A stretch of 64,000 nucleotides of DNA from Paraescarpia echinospica (GCA_020002185.1 CM034539.1:27354721-27418720), one strand, 5' to 3'. Shown: positions 47,101 to 58,675, counted from the first letter of the stretch. Program-made: numbers and translations. Notes: generated by a model from the sequence alone, not told the origin.

Positions 47101-47780
47101 CGTAATATAACTTTGCTGCCACACGCCCATCAGCGCTCACTTGTTGACTTGTTGTTCAATCTAGTTTTGCGTATCGTAAGGCGCCTTCGTACACGTTTCG
47201 TATTCAAAGATGCAATACTTACAGTCCACATACTCTCACCCGCCAAATGCACCCGTTTTGGAAAGAAGTCTCGTCACATTTCACACGGAAACAATGCAAT
47301 TACTCCTCCGCCCACCGACACCGCTAGCTACCAGCGGCCATCATGAATATATCCATGGTTGTTTATAATGCTAATCATCGCTTAATTTGCTTTTATCGCT
47401 GTAACGTGTAACACACTGTTATGTATGCCTAGTGTTGATATAACAATTATAACAGTAGTTCATGCTTATAAAAGTGTACCACATCTTCTGAATCGAAAGG
47501 GATATGAGGAAGCTATATATGAGCAGGCGTATTCATACATTTTTGAGAATGTACTTTTGACATATACATTTGAATCACAGTTCAGTGCAATATATTTCCG
47601 CGTGCAAACCGTATATCCGAATACGCGACATTTGTCAATGTGCCTATTTTAATTTTGGACGTGTATCGTGTATTTAGATTTGATATATGTATTGCATATA
47701 TGATCGTGATTTGAAATTAAATGTACCCGGTTATACAAGAAATCTTCTTACCAAATCCATTTGCAAGATAATTTTGCATT
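47101..47780. other. Intron sequence, nothing recognised
   Basis: No supported gene or repeat. Confidence 0.35.
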
Positions 47781-47784
47781 GCAG

Positions 47785-47904
47785 TGAAACTGATCGGTGA
47801 ACAGTGCGAAATCGGATCTTACTGTACAATTGGCTCAGGCTGCTTGGGTGGTTTCTGCTCTTGCAACGGCTTGCGTGAATCGGTCGACAGGACTTCGTGC
47901 CATC
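47785..47904 (+). CDS. Exon 9: EB-like module B'
   Basis: 120 nt, phase 1 to phase 1, between GCATTGCAG and GTGAGC. It reads KLIGEQCEIGSYC... with six cysteines, C-x5-C-x5-C-x4-C-x-C-x11-C. It is a duplicate of exon 4 by start motif, splice sites and spacing. Confidence 0.87.
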
Positions 47905-48423
47905 GTGAGCATTGGCAACAACTTTCGCAATTTTCACATCACGACAATGAGATTTGCGTTTGTTTGCAGCACACACAAAATATATGCTATGACATATTAT
48001 CGGTATATTGCAAGATGCAGATCTTAACGTGTTTGTTTTCATTTCAGTAGTTTTAACCGCCTAGACTACAACAACAATTGCATTGAATTATTGTTTCTAC
48101 TAATTTATTGTTGTCGTCTACGTGTATGTGGAATATATATGTATATATAAATGAAAACAAACATCATTGTTACGTGTGGCAAACGCTACTTTTATGGAAC
48201 TAACATATCCTCCTTGTATAGATATATATTGCTCTCCCTTTACATCCGGGTAGATTATAACTGCATATACTTAATACGTACAATAGTAATTATTATGTAC
48301 ATACATTGTTTGCAACACTACGTGGATTTTCTACGCAACTCGACGTTGTGACACATACATATATATATATTTATATATATATCTAATTATACGATATATT
48401 AATGAAAGTGCTGTGCCTTTCAG

Positions 48424-48567
48424 GCAAATTCGGCGAGTCCTGCACCCTTGCCGACTTTTGTATGCACCCATTGAAATGCCTGAACGGTACCTGCGGCTGT
48501 CTCGACTCAAAACATGCATCCGTATTTGTTTTTGGTCACGCGACCGAAAAATGCATCCCCAAATACG
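48424..48567 (+). CDS. Exon 10: EB-like module C'
   Basis: 144 nt, phase 1 to phase 1, between CCTTTCAG and GTAAGG. It reads KFGESCTLADFC... with six cysteines and a long last loop, ending KCIPKY. A sequon is in LNGT. It matches exon 5. A TA-rich tract (48353-48396) precedes its acceptor. Confidence 0.87.
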
Positions 48568-48569
48568 GT

Positions 48570-49260
48570 AAGGTTTTTGTTTACAAATGTTTAGTTCTCA
48601 TTAAAATTTGTTTAACAAATATTTTACTGGCATTTCAATTGTGTTCGACGATAATTAACTATTCACATTAATTTTTATAATGTGTTATTACAATGAATAT
48701 ATTGTTATTATTTTATTAGCTTGTATAGATGTGCCATCTAGAGATAAGCGACCCAGAATGCACGTTGACAAGGAATCATTTGTTTTATTGAGATTCACAT
48801 AAATTTGTTCTATGTATCGCCTGTCCCGATATGATATCTGTCAATGTTATGTCTAAACATATTCACACTGCTAGCATTACCACAATCATCGCACAGTATG
48901 TTCGAACCATTGATTGTCCTGTGTGAGAATGAGCACTTTCTCATATCAAACCAGACTGTATCTTACGTAATGCTGCTTCTGCTCTTTGATTCTAGTACCA
49001 TCTGTAAACCTAACGAAAACGTTTCTATCAATATTTTCATAATAATTCAGTAACTTAATCCATGTATGTTATATAGTGTCAAATTGTATTAGGAGGCTAT
49101 CACATCTATCGTGTGTCGGTTGTGGAGTCAGGTTAGTTGCTCGTCGTTGTATTGTGTTTAGCTTATACAGTATCCTTCTTGCGGTATGGCCTTATCTAGC
49201 GTAGCTTTGCCCAAAACCCGCTTGTGACTACGTGATTCGCCATTTAAATTTGTGTTTTTC
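48570..49260. other. Intron between modules C' and D'
   Basis: No gene seen. The 700-bp intron is far shorter than the 11.4-kb intron at the same position in cassette 1. Confidence 0.4.
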
Positions 49261-49272
49261 GAAACGTTGCAG

Positions 49273-49386
49273 AACCCTATCTGATGGAGAATGATCCGTG
49301 CGATATGAAGAACGATCACTGCGGCGGCGCCAACTTGATTTGCGGGAGTTGCCCAAACTCAATGGACATCGCGAGGTGCTTCTCGA
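49273..49386 (+). CDS. Exon 11: cysteine module D'
   Basis: 114 nt, phase 1 to phase 1, between CGTTGCAG and GTAAGC. It reads PYLMENDPCDMKNDHC... with five cysteines, C-x6-C-x6-C-x2-C-x8-C, matching exon 6. Confidence 0.83.
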
Positions 49387-49434
49387 GTAAGCACTACCAT
49401 CGTTCTATACCATAGTGATGATATTATTAAGGTT

Positions 49435-49800
49435 TAGGTGTCAGGCGATGTTGAACTACAAGATGGCACGATCACATCACAAACGCAGAAGTGCTCAAGC
49501 AAGCAGACACTCCCAGCACGTATGCTCTTCTCGGCAAGCGTCGCTTGCGATGGCTCGGAAACGTTTGTCACATGGAGAATGGCCGAACCCCTAAAGACAT
49601 CCATTCCAGAAAGCTTAAAGTATGCTCCAGTATAATGGACCGTTCAAATGTGCATGAAGGCCTACAGCATAGACACACTATCATGGGAGACATATACCAA
49701 AGAACGCCGTGCAAGACTGCGTGAGGAGGACAAAAGCCAGTGAGGAGAAGCAAAACCTGGGTGGAGAGGAGACGACAATGTAGGGATCGTGAGAACGGCA
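49435..49800 (+). pseudogene. LINE reverse transcriptase C-terminal fragment
   Basis: Plus strand reads QADTPSTYALLGKRRLRWLG and NVCHMENGRTPKDIHSRKLK after an ITNAEVL-like start. This is the post-RT segment (…EVL..AG.PS…L.KR.LRW.GHV.RM…R.PK) found in several LINE clades. It is inserted in the D'-linker intron. Confidence 0.6.
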
Positions 49801-50056
49801 CACAAATTTTGCTATCCGCCTAAAACAGCAGAATCTGTGAAGGTTTGCACCCCACCAACCGATGACTCTCCAGGCGCAGAACCTATTGTCCTTCCGAACA
49901 GGGAGGCCTATGATGATATGATGATACATACACAAACACAAACACACACACTCGTGCCACGGATCAAGTAGGTGTATTATGGCTGCTTGCGGCAGATCTA
50001 ACAGCTATCCATTGATCTTAGCCAATGATAACGGATCACTATGATTATTGTTTCAG

Positions 50057-50098
50057 CCCACGTGGTAAAGGTGACAACAACGCGTAAGAAAATCACGG
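50057..50098 (+). CDS. Exon 12: short basic/Thr linker
   Basis: 42 nt, phase 1 to phase 1, between TTGTTTCAG and GTAAGT. It reads HVVKVTTTRKKIT. A second donor (C|GTAAGA at 50084) lies 15 nt upstream in the same phase and would drop five residues (basic RKK part). It occupies the linker position after module D'. Confidence 0.6.
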
Positions 50099-50104
50099 GT
50101 AAGT

Positions 50105-51148
50105 AATTTATTTACTTACCTTCATTAAAATGTTATATAAAGTATTACTATAATCCCAACGTCATATAAAAATAACATAATGATTATATATATATATTAT
50201 ATTTCGGTATAGTGTCAATGTTCCAAAAGTTTAATATTACGGTATGCTCTCGTTGTCTCAAAAATGGACAAAGCAAACCACTTTGACTATATTCAAAAAC
50301 ACTTTTTGCATTTATGTTGCTAATCATATATACTGGTTTTACAAATTTACTGAATTGCAATGTTTTTGTCTGCATAGTTAGTTAAGTTGGAATAAACTAA
50401 GTCACCACGTGTGCCGACAATGACCAGTGTTGCATGTCCCACCCAGTAAGCATTACTCGTAAAAATGTCGTAATGCAATGGCTGTACATAGTTAGTGTAA
50501 CTATTACATGAAAGGAGAAATTTTGACATATGCTAGTATAAAGGTGTGTGCTGGAGCTACGTCAAATCCGTAACAACATTGAATTAACAACTTCAAATAA
50601 ACTAATCATCAACCTATACATTCACCGGTTTAATTTGTTGATGATGTGCCCCCCACGGTTGCTGTGGCTGCAGAACAAGTTAGGATAGTTATTTTCTACC
50701 CTAAATCATAAAAATGGTACCTTCGGATAAGTTTTACAATGTCAAATCTACAGCGGATGTTAATAAAGAATCAATCACAAGTTTATAATACACTGTTAGG
50801 ACTAATGCAATTATACAATGTAACTAGTGAACATGTCAAATTGTCAGGAAAACAAAGAAATAATAAATACTTGATGTAACTGTAAAAACTATTAGAATAT
50901 AACAATATACACATTCGTTTTCTTACAGTATATAATATATGTACATAGTACACAGTACTCAAACTAACCGTTAGTCACACGCACTCATGCTTGCACGCAC
51001 TGAATAACAAAATAGTTGAACATTATGTGTACGCTTATATAACAGTCAGTTTCATAAGTAACACATCCCTGTTAAAAGAGCCGTTTACTAAACAAGTGTA
51101 GCATATTTATATTTGAAGTGCATAGGCTTACTATATTCACCGTGTTAT
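50105..51148. other. Intron sequence, nothing recognised
   Basis: AT-rich, with no supported gene. It ends at the left boundary of the tandem duplication. Confidence 0.4.
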
Positions 51149-52069
51149 GCTATACATATGTAGAAAGTATTGTCACTTTTTTGTGAGAGTTTTGCTGCCT
51201 AGCATATTGCGTATTCATTGCGTGTGACTGTGCAGGAAATATTACAATGTCTTTCTGCTCTGAAGATAATCAACAACCTATATCGATCGAATAGTGATTT
51301 TAATCCATTTTAAGACTTTCGAAGATTTATTCAATTCCAAATTTGGTGACTTGCGTAACGCGAACGTTAAAATTTCATCGTTGAAGTTAATATATGTCGT
51401 GTGGTACGTTTCTTATTGACCATTGCTATTTATTTCTAAAGCGGATGACACAAAGACGCGTAAACGATGCATAAAGCGTATTGCGTTGCGTATAACATTC
51501 ATAAAATGCATCCGTTATCGCACGGTTTCGAACACAGCTTTTCAGTGTGACATGATACATTGGTGCGTTAACTCTCCGTAAACAGGGCAAGGATTCCCAA
51601 ATTATGACGTCATATGGGGGTGGTTGCCCTACTTCTTCATGTGTTGCAAAAATGTCTCTACATTGCCTGACGCGTGAGTAGATAGGGGAACTGATCCGGA
51701 GGAGGGCGTACCTCTACAACCCGCGCCATATTTCCTACCACGATTGGCAGAAATGCTGCAATGTGTGTTGGACAAAAGCTACACCAATAGGAAACGATGG
51801 TACTATTGTAGTAAAGAAAAAGTATAACGTCCTCGCTCGACGAATCCATGTTGAAAAAGACGCCCGTTATCGGTGGGATTACGCACCTATTACGCACTAT
51901 ATACGCGTCAATGTATCATGCGTTTATGCATCCGTTTAACGCACACATAAAACGCATCCAATAAACGGAAGAGTTTACACGTCAGTGTGTCACCGGCGTC
52001 ACATAGTCATAGTCATATTTATTAATTCCATGAATGAAAAATACGTTTTATTAAATCACAGCAAACATA

Positions 52070-52180
52070 AAAAATAATCAAAGAAATGTGTACAACAACA
52101 CAGAATTATAACAACGTTGCATAGAAAAATAAACCATTTAAACAAATTAACATTCTAAAAAAACGTATATTGCACAGCTG

Positions 52181-52216
<36 letters not shown>

Positions 52217-52499
52217 ATTATGTATATATATATATATTATATGAATAAGCTGTATATATATAAATATATATATATATATACAGCTTATAGATATATATAT
52301 ATATATAATTATATATATATAAGCTGTATCTATGTATATATATATATATATATACATCTTATTTCTTATAATATATATATATATATACAGCTGTGCAATA
52401 TACATTTTTTTAGAATGTTAATTTGTTTAAATGGTTTATTTTTCTATGCAACATTGTTGTAATTCTGTGTTGTTGTACACATTTCTTTGATTATTTTAT
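52070..52499. repeat. Foldback repeat with (TA)n core, copy in unit 1
   Basis: Arms of about 110 bp (52070-52180 and 52388-52499) are near-perfect complements, for example ATTGCACAGCTG against CAGCTGTGCAAT. They flank about 205 bp of TA repeats containing further small inverted repeats (AAGCTGTATATA / TATACAGCTTAT). Confidence 0.88.
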
Positions 52500-52843
52500 A
52501 TATATAATTATATATATATATATTATATTAATAAATAGAAATTCATCAATAGGACAATAGTGAAATTAACAGAATCATCTCATTTTATTTAACCGTCTGA
52601 ATGCATATGGAACAAATTACTCTGAATATCATTGTTCTTTCATAGAGATATATCTTTTATCCGACTTTGTTGTTACAAAGAATGGATGCTGCGGGCGACT
52701 AGGATCATATAAGATTGTCTTGGTCTTTCTTTCCATGCGTGAGAAATGGATACGATCAACGGGAGAAATCTAAATCCTTGCGATTTCTGAGGGTTGGGAA
52801 ATCATCGCTGCAGTTTTGTTCTGTCACCTGATTGAACCAACAG

Positions 52844-52960
52844 ATGATGGAAAATGTCAGTACAATTTCGCTATAAATCTTGTTCCAGTCACCACCGCTA
52901 AGCCTAAAAATACAACGGAGAATGAGTTAGACGGAAAAATTGACGTCCTTGCCAAGTCGG
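52844..52960 (+). CDS. Exon 13: Asn/Thr linker, first duplicate
   Basis: 117 nt, phase 1 to phase 1, between ACCAACAG and GTATGT. It reads DGKCQYNFAINLVPVTTAK and continues through a NTT sequon to a KIDVLAKS end. It is a stalk-like linker with a single cysteine. An alternative acceptor at 52813 (GCTGCAG) would add 30 nt in frame but has a poor pyrimidine tract. It differs from the second copy by Leu instead of Phe (NEL versus NEF). Confidence 0.6.
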
Positions 52961-53346
52961 GTATGTGGTGTTTTATCTACATTTCTTAAAAGGAAATAAA
53001 ATGTCATCACCCTTGACAAGTGGCATAGCATAACAGGGCTATACCGATAATTTTTTTATATTTTAACTGCAGTAGTACTATAAGAAGTAACTGCGGCGGT
53101 TCCGGTGGTGATATTGGTAATATCACTATATATTGGAGGTTTTACTTTTCTATGACTTCATTGTTCGTGACACAATCCTGCTAGTGGATTCCCATGATAC
53201 AGCGCATACATCGCTGGTGGAACCGTTCAAGTAGTTGTACTTGATTTCTTAAGTTGTTTACGTGTACGATAAAATACACGTCATTGAATGTGGTTTCTAT
53301 TTGTGTACGATAAAATACACGTTATTGAATAAGTTTTCTGTTTCAG

Positions 53347-53423
53347 GCTATACATATGTAGAAAGTTGTATATACCGTCTGCAAAATAACATTTCTTTGT
53401 ATCGTATTGTCACTTTTTTGTGA
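53347..53423 (+). CDS. Possible alternative terminal exon created by the duplication
   Basis: The acceptor of the last exon was copied (TTTTCTGTTTCAG to 53346) but is now followed by duplication-start sequence. It reads GYTYVESCIYRLQNN and then about ten more residues to TGA. If spliced from exon 13 it would give a short tail lacking the hydrophobic anchor. It is speculative and needs RNA evidence. Confidence 0.2.
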
Positions 53424-54309
53424 GAGTTTTGCTGCCTAGCATATTGCGTATTCATTGCGTGTGACTGTGCAGGAAATATTACAATGTCTTTCTGCTCTGA
53501 AGATAATCAACAACCTATATCGATCGAATGGTGATTTTAATCCATTTTAAGACTTTCGAAGATTTATTCAATTCCAAATTTGGTGACTTGCGTAACGCGA
53601 ACGTTAAAATGTCATCGTTGAAGTTAATATATGTCGTGTGGTACGTTTCTTATTGACCATTGCTATTTATTTCTAAAGCTGATGACACAAAGACGCGTAA
53701 ACGATGCATAAAGCGTATTGCGTTGCGTATAACATTCATAAAATGCATCCGTTATCGCACGGTTTCGAACACAGCTTTTCAGTGTGACATGATACATTGG
53801 TGCGTTAACTCTCCGTAAACAGGGCAAGGATTCCCAAATTATGACGTCATATGGGGGTGGTTGCCCTACTTCTTCATGTGTTGCAAAAATATTTCTACAT
53901 TGCCTGACGCGTGAGTAGATAGGGGAACTGATCCGGAGGAGGGCGTACCTCTACAACCCGCGCCATATTTCCTACCACGATTGGCAGAAATGCTGCAATG
54001 TGTGTTGGACAAAAGCTACACCAATAGGAAACGATGGTACTATTGTAGTAAAGAAAAAGTATAACGTCGTCCTCGCTCGACGAATCCATGTTGAAAAAGA
54101 CGCCCGTTATCGGTGGGATTACGCACCTATTACGCACTATATACGCGTCAATGTATCATGCGTTTATGCATCCGTTTAACGCACACATAAAACGCATCCA
54201 ATAAACGGAAGAGTTTACACGTCAGTGTGTCACCGGCGTCACATAGTCATAGTCATATTTATTAATTCCATGAATGAAAAATACGTTTGATTAAATCACA
54301 GCAAACATA

Positions 54310-54420
54310 AAAAATAATCAAAGAAATGTGTACAACAACACAGAATTATAACAACGTTGCATAGAAAAATAAACCATTTAAACAAATTAACATTCTAAAA
54401 AAACGTATATTGCACAACTG

Positions 54421-54460
<40 letters not shown>

Positions 54461-54769
54461 ATTATGTATATATATATATATTATATGAATAAGCTGTATA
54501 TATAAATATATATATACAGCTTATAGATATATATATATATATAATTATATATATATATAAGCTGTATATATATATATATATACATCTTATTTCTTATAAT
54601 ATATATATATATATATACATAATTATATATATACTTATATATATATATATATATACAGCTGTGCAATATACATTTTTTTAGAATGTTAATTTGTTTAAAT
54701 GGTTTATTTTTCTATGCAACATTGTTGTAATTCTGTGTTGTTGTACACATTTCTTTGATTATTTTATAT
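54310..54769. repeat. Foldback repeat with (TA)n core, copy in unit 2
   Basis: Same arms as in unit 1 (54310-54420 and 54656-54769), with a longer, rearranged TA core. Confidence 0.88.
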
Positions 54770-55115
54770 ATATAATTATATATATATATATATATTATAT
54801 GAATAAATAGAAATTCATCAATATGACAATAGTGAAATTAACAGAATCATCTCATTTTATTTAACCGTCTGAATGCATATGGAACAAATTACTCTGAATA
54901 TCATTGTTCTTTCATAGAGATATATCTTTTATCCGACTTTGTTGTTACAAAGAATGGATGCTGCGGGCGACTAGGATCATATAAGATTGTCTTGGTCTTT
55001 CTTTCCATGCGTGAGAAATGGATACGATCAACGGGAGAAATCTCAATCCTTGCGATTTCTGAGGGTTGGGAAATCATCGCTGCAGTTTTGTTCTGTCACC
55101 TGATTGAACCAACAG

Positions 55116-55232
55116 ATGATGGAAAATGTCAGTACAATTTCGCTATAAATCTTGTTCCAGTCACCACCGCTAAGCCTAAAAATACAACGGAGAATGAGTT
55201 CGACGGAAAAATTGACGTCCTTGCCAAGTCGG
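55116..55232 (+). CDS. Exon 14: Asn/Thr linker, second duplicate
   Basis: 117 nt, phase 1 to phase 1, same splice sites as exon 13. It carries the NTT sequon and KIDVLAKS end. It could be used instead of, or together with, exon 13, because both are phase-1 symmetric. An in-frame alternative acceptor lies at 55085. Confidence 0.7.
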
Positions 55233-55618
55233 GTATGTGGTGTTTTATCTACATTTCTTGAAAGGAAATAAAATGTCATCACCCTTGACAAGTGGCATAG
55301 CATAACAAAGCTATACCGATACATTTTTTTTATTTTAACTGCAGTAGTACTATAAGAAGTAACTGCGGCGGTTCCGGTGGTGATATTGGTAATATCACTA
55401 TATATTGGAGGTTTTACTTTTCTATGACTTCATTGTTCGTGACACAATCCTGCTAGTGGATTCCCATGATAGAGCGCATACATCGCTGGTGGAACCGTTC
55501 AAGTAGTTGTACTTGATTTCTTAAGTTGTTTACGTGTACGATAAAATACACGTCATTGAATGTGGTTTCTATTTGTGTACGATAAAATACACGTTATTGA
55601 ATAAGTTTTCTGTTTCAG

Positions 55619-55698
55619 GCGTCGAGCAAGTGTCGATGGTGGTCTGGGTTATTGGCTGTCTGTCGTTGTCTGCAACTCTCGTCGTGAAGTTGTACTGA
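55619..55698 (+). CDS. Exon 15: hydrophobic C-terminus, GPI-anchor-like
   Basis: 80 nt from TGTTTCAG to TGA, reading GVEQVSMVVWVIGCLSLSAT followed by LVVKLY. A hydrophobic stretch of about 18 residues at the extreme C-terminus, preceded by small residues (AKSG) and a polar linker, is the layout of a GPI-attachment signal. A single-pass membrane anchor with almost no cytoplasmic tail is the alternative. A homologous 80-nt exon is found at 62650-62729 (-). Confidence 0.82.
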
Positions 55699-55850
55699 GC
55701 AGACGAACGACACCCGACGACACACAACAAACCCCAAAAACCCCCGACGACACGTGATGATCAATGACAGCCGACGATACCTGGCGACAGCTGAGCAGAA
55801 CCGAACCTAGCACAACGAAATAAGATACCTCAAGAAATTGAACTGAAGTT
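55699..55850 (+). other. 3' UTR start with CGACACCCGACGAC repeats
   Basis: Directly after the stop are imperfect (ACACCCGACG)-like units. The tract ends near GAGCAGAACCGAA. The same unit and the same GAGCAGAACCGAA follow the stop of the paralogous exon at 62.65 kb on the other strand. A weak ATTAAA at 56156 could serve polyadenylation. Confidence 0.5.
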
Positions 55851-58250
55851 AACAATTCGTAACAAATGAAGATGTCCAGCATACATGGCCTTGCATGTCG
55901 CGAAACTGTATTGCACGATCTACATATACCTACGCGTACCTCATTTGCCATTTACAACGTGTGTAGTATATAATAATGCTTACCGTTATGCCGATACGTA
56001 TTGTTGCCCTAATGTTCACCATTACTCTGATGTTAATCACGACGACTATGTACGTCAAATACTGGACGTGTTTTCATAGAAATATACCAGGAATATGACG
56101 AGTATTATTTTGAGTGTTAGCATCGTTTCTTAATTAACCAAGTTGCTGTATTAAAATTAAAGTATTGCACATTTACTTCCATATACTTTCATATAATTCC
56201 TTGTGCTTATAAGTATACTATTTTGGTGTGTGCATGCGTGTATTCGTGTGCGTGTGGGTGCGCGAGCGTGTATGTGTGTGAGCGTTTGCGAGTATGTTGT
56301 ATTATCAACGTGTGTTGTGTACGTGTTCTAACTTGCGTTCGTGTGCACATGCGTACGTACGTTCGTTTCTGTATTAATTTGTAAGTTTTGTATTTGCATG
56401 TGTGTACCTGCGCGCACATGTCGTGAGTACTTTAATGTGTACCCCACAACACTTTCGACGATTTTGCTATCAAGCATAGACCCTACTTACTGCGATATGG
56501 GCCAAATTCAATATTTTGCAAATGGCGGCAACTAATTTACATATATTGGGTAGTGGAGTGTAGTGGCGTTTTGGCAGCATGCTGACTAGTACCACAAACC
56601 TTCAAAACATGGCTATACTTGTGTTGTTGTCAGTAGTAACTGAATAATTGACGAAAATTGAATATTTGGTAATGACCACGCTAATTTGCATATGTTTAAT
56701 AATGTTCATGGGTGTCACGGTGGCATCACTCGGATTCCTAATATGAACACATCAAATGTATAAAAAAAACTGCAATAAACTTTGTCCAGACGATACTCAC
56801 CCTCAAAACAGCATCACTCCCGCACAATGATCAGCCTATGAGTTTAGTAGCTGCGTGCACGCTAATGAGTACCACAGATGTGAAAAACATCCCGGGGATC
56901 GCTTCACTAAGGTATTAAGCTCTTAAGAAAAATAAACCCTAAAACTGAATCCGATGGGAAAATCGAGGAGTATTTTAAAAATGCGTTTCAGTAACGTGAT
57001 CGTTAAATTGCTGTTACGGCAAAGAGCTATATTTTCATCATGATAATCGATAATCTACACAGTTGGTACAATTTGGCAAAACAGATTGAACAGTTGTTGA
57101 AAAGTGTTTGAAAATACGGCCCATTAACCACTCGTCAACAACATATCACTTTTTGTTCACTCTGCGAAGAATTAAAATGAAATATAGAAGCCGCCGACAT
57201 ATCGCAACTTTGCTCATAATTGAATAGTAAATGTCACTACAACCTTGACCTTCGCTAAGCCGTAAACCGCTAAGCACCCGTCAACGAGACACGACGCTAA
57301 CGTCGTGTAAACAAGATATGCTCTAGCAAACTTCTTATTGCTAACATTTTGAACACTTATTTGTCTGTGAACAACTGGTTCACTGCGTGAAAGGACCCAA
57401 AATAAAAAGCAGTTAGTAAAATCTACCTGTATATGATAGCCTAAACGTGGTGTAACGTCGTCTTAGAAATTAACATTTTTGGAGCGTTTTATGGGCCGTA
57501 TCCAGGATTCAATACTAAACTGTATACCGTAAAAAAAAAAGAATATGCAAACATGCGATTATTGCTTAGCATTTAATTCATGTTTGTGTACTAGTGAAAT
57601 GGATCCAATTATTTACCGACGCTGTCAATATTTGTGAAGATACGTGCGTAGGGTTCCCACGAAAGCTCTCATCGAGCCGGTAGCAGTACACCATGATCAA
57701 TGATGTGTTGTGTATTTTTTTTAAATATATATGCCAGAAAATGTGTCGACGTTTTGTAAGACGTGATCATTATCACTGGTTCTTTATTTGCGTACATTAA
57801 AGCTGAAGTAAAACCATGAACTATCCGCGACTTCTGAAGGTCTATAGAGGGTTTATCAATACGCATAAACTAGGGGCAATGAGTGTGTGACCTCCCCTAG
57901 GTCCAGACGCACATTTCTATGTTTACTCTCAATATAATATATCAATATAAGGTAAACATATAGTATTTATTTCGAGGTATATTCTTACATGATCCTTTTG
58001 GTTATCAAAGTCAGACAACGTTATGGTATTGTGACTGTGTAAGTTATTGCCCAAATAAGACGTAAACGTCAGTTTAATAACGTCGTCGTTGTACCGCTCG
58101 TATTGCTGCATGATACATAGTCAGACTCCATATTGGCCGAGTTCATCCACAATTGCGGCCGAATTCATCCGTATTGGCCGAGTTCACCAAGATCGGTAGA
58201 TTATGACGTTAGCGTAACTGTTTTAGCTAGCAGAACATAATTCGGGAATT
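55851..58250. other. Convergent intergenic region, nothing recognised
   Basis: A degenerate GTGCGTGTG microsatellite-like tract lies at 56225-56425. No supported coding sequence. Confidence 0.4.
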
Positions 58251-58255
58251 TAAAG

Positions 58256-58576
58256 TAAAGGTAAGCTCTTATATAGCGCAGCATCCAGTCCTTAGGACTG
58301 ATCAAAGTACTTTACATTTTACTCCCTGGCAGACCTGTCCAATCGAACACCATCTCGACTTCTCTGGGAAACATTCAGCGACGCTTCAATTAATGCGCGA
58401 CGACTATTCGTACACATATATCCAGCACTCAGGTACTCATTTACACAACTGTGTGAACTGAAGCAATGTAAACTAAACGAACTTGCCCAAGGTTCGACAC
58501 CGCCGCACAGAATTCGAATCCGTGTTCTCTTAGTCGAGAGTCCGGAGCTCTTACTATTACGCTCTACACAATCACG
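58256..58576 (-). repeat. SINE copy 4 (full length, minus)
   Basis: Minus strand: tRNA-like head GTAGAGCGTAATAGTAAGAG with a B-box-like GGATTCGAATTC. Then GGGCAAGTTCGTT, CAGTTCACACAG, GAGTACCTGAG, GTACGAATAGTCGTCGCGC, AGAGAAGTCGAGATGGTGTT, GGACAGGTCTGCCAGGGAG, and the 3' box ACTGGATGCTGCGCTATATA followed by ACCTTTACTTT. This is the best copy for defining the family at about 320 bp. Confidence 0.82.
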
Positions 58577-58675
58577 GCATTGCCAGTTCAAAATCTCAAA
58601 GATCGGTTAGGGAGTGAAGATACTCGTAATAGTGTACGCAAAATTATCAATTAACTTTATTTATGAATTTATCAT

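Larger units (their letters stand above)
51149..53346. repeat. Tandem duplication unit 1 (2.2 kb)
   Basis: Starts GCTATACATATGTAGAAAGT and ends TTTTCTGTTTCAG. It is repeated with few differences as unit 2 (53347-55618). It contains a foldback repeat and one copy of the Asn/Thr linker exon. Confidence 0.92.
53347..55618. repeat. Tandem duplication unit 2 (2.27 kb)
   Basis: Second copy. Relative to unit 1 it carries about 40 extra bases near its start (about 53367-53405), a 3-bp insertion at 54067 and changes in the TA core. It is followed directly by the genuine last exon. Confidence 0.92.

Noticed and set aside
51658..54137. 79- and 80-codon minus frames repeated at 51658-51897 and 53895-54137
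   Set aside because: They are identical because of the tandem duplication, not because of selection. One carries an in-frame 3-bp insertion. No domain, and antisense to the intron. A real ORF cannot be fully excluded.
52106..54666. Tyr/Ile-rich frames (YIYIYI)
   Set aside because: Translations of the TA cores of the foldback repeats.
54992..55261. 89-codon plus frame extending exon 14 in both directions
   Set aside because: The upstream part is interrupted by a stop in the unit 1 copy, and the downstream part runs through a clear donor. Only the central 117 nt is treated as exon.
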